Shown piece after piece: positions 61,730 to 64,000 of a DNA stretch of 64,000 nt; positions within the stretch are counted from its first letter, which is position 1, and the number at the start of each line of letters is the position of its first letter. The notes beneath the pieces were generated by a model. The model was not told the DNA's origin. It did no database searches and saw nothing but the letters and a program-made list of their open reading frames with translations. A program made the position numbers and the translations under genes. This stretch comes from ZC4RG20 sp963782445. Lineage in GTDB: Bacteria > Pseudomonadota > Gammaproteobacteria > Steroidobacterales > Rariloculaceae. The stretch covers positions 3,348,001-3,412,000 of the forward strand of contig CAWAJM010000001.1 in NCBI GenBank assembly GCA_963782445.1, read 5' to 3'.

Positions 61730-62416
61730 TCAGGCCGAAGACGCAGCCTCTGCTGGCGCGAGCCGCCCCATGAGACGGCGGCCCTTGCAGACGCGCACCT
61801 CGAGATCGAGCTCGACGCGCGCGGGCCGGCCGCCCCGGCATTTGAGGACTTCGACGCAGGTGCCTTCGGGCTCCGCCGTCACCCGAAGGCGCAACGCAGC
61901 TGGAGACCGCGCCCCGAGCGCGGTCTCGGGGCGGAACAGCACGAGACCGCAAGCCTGCTCCTCCGCCGCCAGCTGCAGACGCCGCAACGCCGTATCGTCC
62001 GCCTCGCGTAACCAGGCCAACACCGCGGCCGATGCGCCCGAGCGCACGGCCTGCTCGACGGCCCACAACACGTCCCGGCTCGTTTGCACCGACTCGACGA
62101 GCAGCACGCGCTCGAGCTCGATGTCGGCCGCCGCCCACGCGGGCGCGTAAGGGACCCAGGGCGGCGCGACGAGCACGATCCAGCGCGCCTGCGCCCCTTC
62201 GCGACGCGAAGCGGCAGCGAGCGCCGGCATCCACAAGCCGAGCTCCCCGACCCCTTGCCGTTCGGCGAAGACCTCGATGACCGCACCCCACGGCCAACCG
62301 CCGCCGGGCAAGCTGCGGTCGAGCGTCTCGAACCCCGTCGACACGACGGCTCGAGTGCTGCGCCCTGCGCGCCCCCGCCAAACGTAAGGGCTGCTAACTA
62401 TCTCGTCGAGGCTCAT
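61730..62416 (-). CDS. imuA: ImuA, SOS mutasome accessory protein
   Basis: The 228-residue protein has a RecA/SulA-like fold: VVSTGFETLDRSLPGGGWPW, GAVIEVFAERQGVGELGLWM, RWIVLVAPPWVPYAPAW and QACGLVLFRPETALG. The P-loop-like GG-GWPWGA region is not a classic Walker A. ImuA-type proteins work with ImuB and DnaE2 in damage-induced mutagenesis. The gene follows lexA after 34 bases and no LexA box is seen in that gap, so it relies on the lexA promoter. Confidence 0.93.
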   Translation of the reverse strand: MSLDEIVSSPYVWRGRAGRSTRAVVSTGFETLDRSLPGGGWPWGAVIEVFAERQGVGELGLWMPALAAASRREGAQARWIVLVAPPWVPYAPAWAAADIELERVLLVESVQTSRDVLWAVEQAVRSGASAAVLAWLREADDTALRRLQLAAEEQACGLVLFRPETALGARSPAALRLRVTAEPEGTCVEVLKCRGGRPARVELDLEVRVCKGRRLMGRLAPAEAASSA

Positions 62417-62450
62417 ATCTCGCTCAAAATAGAAAGAGGGCCGGCCGCCT

Positions 62451-63068
62451 TTACTTGATCGAATTTCTCACGACGCCGACGACCACGCCTTCGATGGCCA
62501 TGGCCTGCTCGCGCAAGTCGACCTGGATCGGCTCGAACTCGGGGTTCTCGGGCATGAGCCACACGCGGTGGCCCTCTTGACGATAACGTTTGACCGTGAC
62601 CTCGTTATCGAGGCGCGCCACGATGATCTGCCGGTTCTTGACCTCGGGCGTGCGATGCACGACGACGAGATCGCCGTCGAGAATCCCCGCATCGCGCATG
62701 CTCATGCCGCTGACGCGGAGCATGAAGTGAGGCAGTTTCTTGAACAGATCCGGATCGATCTGATAGCGCGCCTCGATCTGCTCCTCTGCGAGGATCGGCG
62801 AGCCCGCCGCGACCTTGCCGACGAGCGGCAGACCCAATTGCTCGCGCAGCGTGTCCTTGAGCCGGATACCGCGCGAGGTGCCGGGCAGCAGCTCGATGGC
62901 GCCCTTGCGCTCCAACGCGCGCAGGTGCTCTTCGGCGGCGTTGACGGAACGGAAATTCAACCGCTTAGCGATCTCGGCCCGCGTGGGCGGCATGCCCGTC
63001 GTGTTGATGGCTTTCTGAATGAGGCCGAGTATTTGCCTCTGTCGAGGAGTGAGCTCACGCATCGCCAA
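62451..63068 (-). CDS. lexA: LexA repressor
   Basis: The 205-residue protein has the winged helix DNA-binding domain (LTPRQRQILGLIQKAINTTG, PPTRAEIAKRLNFRSVNAAE) and a serine peptidase domain. The self-cleavage bond is A88-G89 in KVAAGSP. The catalytic Ser123 is in RVSGMSMRDAGI and Lys160 in EVTVKRYR. It represses SOS genes until RecA filaments trigger cleavage. It heads lexA-imuA-imuB-dnaE2 so the whole mutasome should be induced by DNA damage and feed back on itself. Two LexA boxes lie directly upstream. Confidence 0.98.
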   Translation of the reverse strand: MAMRELTPRQRQILGLIQKAINTTGMPPTRAEIAKRLNFRSVNAAEEHLRALERKGAIELLPGTSRGIRLKDTLREQLGLPLVGKVAAGSPILAEEQIEARYQIDPDLFKKLPHFMLRVSGMSMRDAGILDGDLVVVHRTPEVKNRQIIVARLDNEVTVKRYRQEGHRVWLMPENPEFEPIQVDLREQAMAIEGVVVGVVRNSIK

Positions 63069-63074
63069 CCGCTC

Positions 63075-63107
63075 CTGTAAGCATGGACAGTCTGATGCTA
63101 TATACAG
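63075..63107 (-). promoter_or_regulatory. lexA: Two tandem LexA boxes in the lexA promoter
   Basis: CTGT-N8-ACAG at 63075-63090 is a perfect gammaproteobacterial SOS box. CTGA-N8-ACAG at 63092-63107 (N8 is TGCTATAT) differs at one position. They are one base apart. On the minus strand a -35-like TTGACC (63118-63123) lies just upstream, so the distal box overlaps the likely -10 region. Confidence 0.9.
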
Positions 63108-63308
63108 GAAGACGGAAGGTCAAGGCGAGTCGGCCAAGTCGCCGAAACGCCTGGAAATGGGTATCGATACCTGGATCATTCCATGCCGAAGGGAAAAAAG
63201 CTTGCCGAGTCAATTGTCTGCCATTGGAGACGCTTATAACCGCAATTGCAGAAGCTTCCCCTTTGGTCAATAATTCCGAAGGTACTTTCACTTAATCAGG
63301 GGATTTCG

Positions 63309-63605
63309 ATGACCATGAAGCTTAAGGGCGCTCTGCGGGCGACCGTACTGCTTTGCGGCGCCGCCATCGCAGCCGGTTGCGCTTCCGTGACCACCGAGCA
63401 ACTGGACATGGTGCGGCAAACGGCCGAGGCGGCCCAAAAGGCCGCGCAGACGGCGCAGCAGACGGCCGACCAGGCCCGTCAAACCGCCTCGGGCGCCCAG
63501 AGCACGGCGAACCAAGCACTCCAGGCTGCGCAAGCCGCTCAGGCGTGCTGCGACGCGACGAATCAGCGCCTGGACCGCATGTTCGAGCAATCTCAGCGTA
63601 AGTAG
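63309..63605 (+). CDS. Lpp/OprI-like alanine-zipper lipoprotein
   Basis: From ATG 63309 (AGGGG ahead) the product is 98 residues. A signal peptide ends in a lipobox IAAGC, with Cys24 the lipid-modified residue after cleavage. The mature part is an Ala/Gln-rich helix with heptad spacing (AAQKAAQTAQQTADQARQTA, NQALQAAQAAQ) like Lpp/OprI trimeric coiled coils, then CCDATNQRLDRMFEQSQRK. Such lipoproteins tie or space the outer membrane from peptidoglycan, usually through a C-terminal Lys, here the last residue. An ATG six bases on could also serve. A TATAAC at 63235-63240 may be its -10 box. A terminator follows at 63665-63701. Confidence 0.9.
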   Translation: MTMKLKGALRATVLLCGAAIAAGCASVTTEQLDMVRQTAEAAQKAAQTAQQTADQARQTASGAQSTANQALQAAQAAQACCDATNQRLDRMFEQSQRK

Positions 63606-63664
63606 AAGCAAGCACCAAAACATATGCACGGGGGGCTACGAGCGCCGCCCCCACTCCTTTACGA

Positions 63665-63701
63665 AGAGCCGCCGCGGTGCAAGTCGGGCGGCTCTTTTTT
63701 T
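63665..63701 (+). terminator. Rho-independent terminator of the lipoprotein gene
   Basis: Stem AGAGCCGCC (63665-63673) and GGCGGCTCT (63687-63695) is followed by a run of T to 63701. It lies 60 bases after the stop codon, as expected for an abundant short mRNA. Confidence 0.9.
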
Positions 63702-63708
63702 CGCCGGG

Positions 63709-63945
63709 GCTTCAGCCTCGGCGCGGGTGCGGTGGCACGGGGGCTTCAGCCTCGGCATAAGGGCGGTGTCGGGACCGCCGTGAACCCGGGGCCTCGCTGA
63801 GCGCCATCCCTCGCGCTCAGCGTCCCGACACCGCCCTTATGCCGAGCCTGAAGCGGATACGTCTGTGGCTTGCGCCGAGGATGAAGCCCAACGCGTTTGT
63901 GGCTGGCGCCGAGGATGAAGCCCGACACGCCTGCGGCGGTAGTGA
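63709..63945 (+). repeat. Palindromic repeat element, copy B, with flanking short repeats
   Basis: The element proper (63743-63854) has 32-base perfect arms (GCTTCAGCCTCGGCATAAGG at 63743) and a shortened core GGGACCGCCGTGAACCC then GGGGCCTCGCTGAGCGCC. Its outer arm motif recurs beside it: GGCTTCAGCCTCGGC also at 63709, and GCCGAG-NN-TGAAGC three times from 63841 at 34-36 base spacing. Arms are nearly those of copy A (23359-23479). No gene is seen from 63702 to the window end. Confidence 0.9.
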
Positions 63946-64000
63946 GCTGCGAAGAACGCACCCATCGGCGTCTTTGCGTCCGGATCGGCGCAGCGGGCCG

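Noticed and set aside
63700..63945. CRISPR-like array of GCCGAG-NN-TGAAGC units
   Set aside because: There are too few units, the repeated part is only about 14 bases with drift, units appear in both orientations around a palindrome, and no cas genes are in the window.

Overview
The window looks like chromosomal DNA from a GC-rich gammaproteobacterium. The main evidence is the core-gene neighbourhood serS, lolA, ftsK, aat, infA, clpA, clpS, which is arranged much as in other Gammaproteobacteria. A two-membrane cell plan (LolA, secretin, MacA-type adaptor, alanine-zipper lipoprotein) and CTGT-N8-ACAG LexA boxes agree with this. A Steroidobacter/Nevskia-like lineage is a guess from gene content (heme proteins with a carboxypeptidase-regulatory domain, DnaE2 cassette, CioAB-type oxidase). 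No rRNA, tRNA, prophage or CRISPR array was found.

Layout. 1-8.3 kb: end of a GH15 enzyme, then a minus-strand block with a Yip1-like membrane protein, a split MacA/MacB-type exporter, gluconokinase and a secreted M16 protease. 8.5-13.1 kb: a NatAB-type ABC exporter, then an ECF sigma factor overlapping a zinc-finger anti-sigma protein fused to a bactofilin-like membrane protein. 13.2-16.5 kb: a DUF72 protein and a cyanide-insensitive-type bd oxidase. 16.8-23.1 kb: a secreted mono-heme beta-propeller protein, a Tat-exported TIM-barrel protein, a Pat-type lysine acetyltransferase and an RRM protein. 23.6-35 kb: an MsbA-like exporter and two versions of the circularly permuted ATP-grasp / alpha-E / transglutaminase system facing each other. 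35.1-37.3 kb: a paralogue of the heme protein. 37.3-38.9 kb: an IS1111-group IS110 element inserted in a recurrent palindromic repeat. 39-39.9 kb: a damaged threonyl-tRNA synthetase gene behind a clear threonine attenuator. 40-49.8 kb: the conserved core genes. 50-56.5 kb: gspC-D-E-F. 57-63.1 kb: the SOS mutasome operon lexA-imuA-imuB-dnaE2 with two LexA boxes. The end holds a small lipoprotein gene and another palindromic repeat.

Two dispersed repeat families stand out. One is a hairpin of about 110-125 bp with a conserved core but arms that differ between copies while always pairing with each other (five copies, one split by the IS). The other is a short GGGGTCAGAGCCC motif, often as inverted pairs at gene ends; twice it has been absorbed into the C-terminus of the adjacent protein. 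The most distinctive observations are the unnamed palindrome family with its IS1111 insertion, the previously unlisted threonine leader peptide before a broken thrS-like gene, and the paired heme/propeller paralogues.
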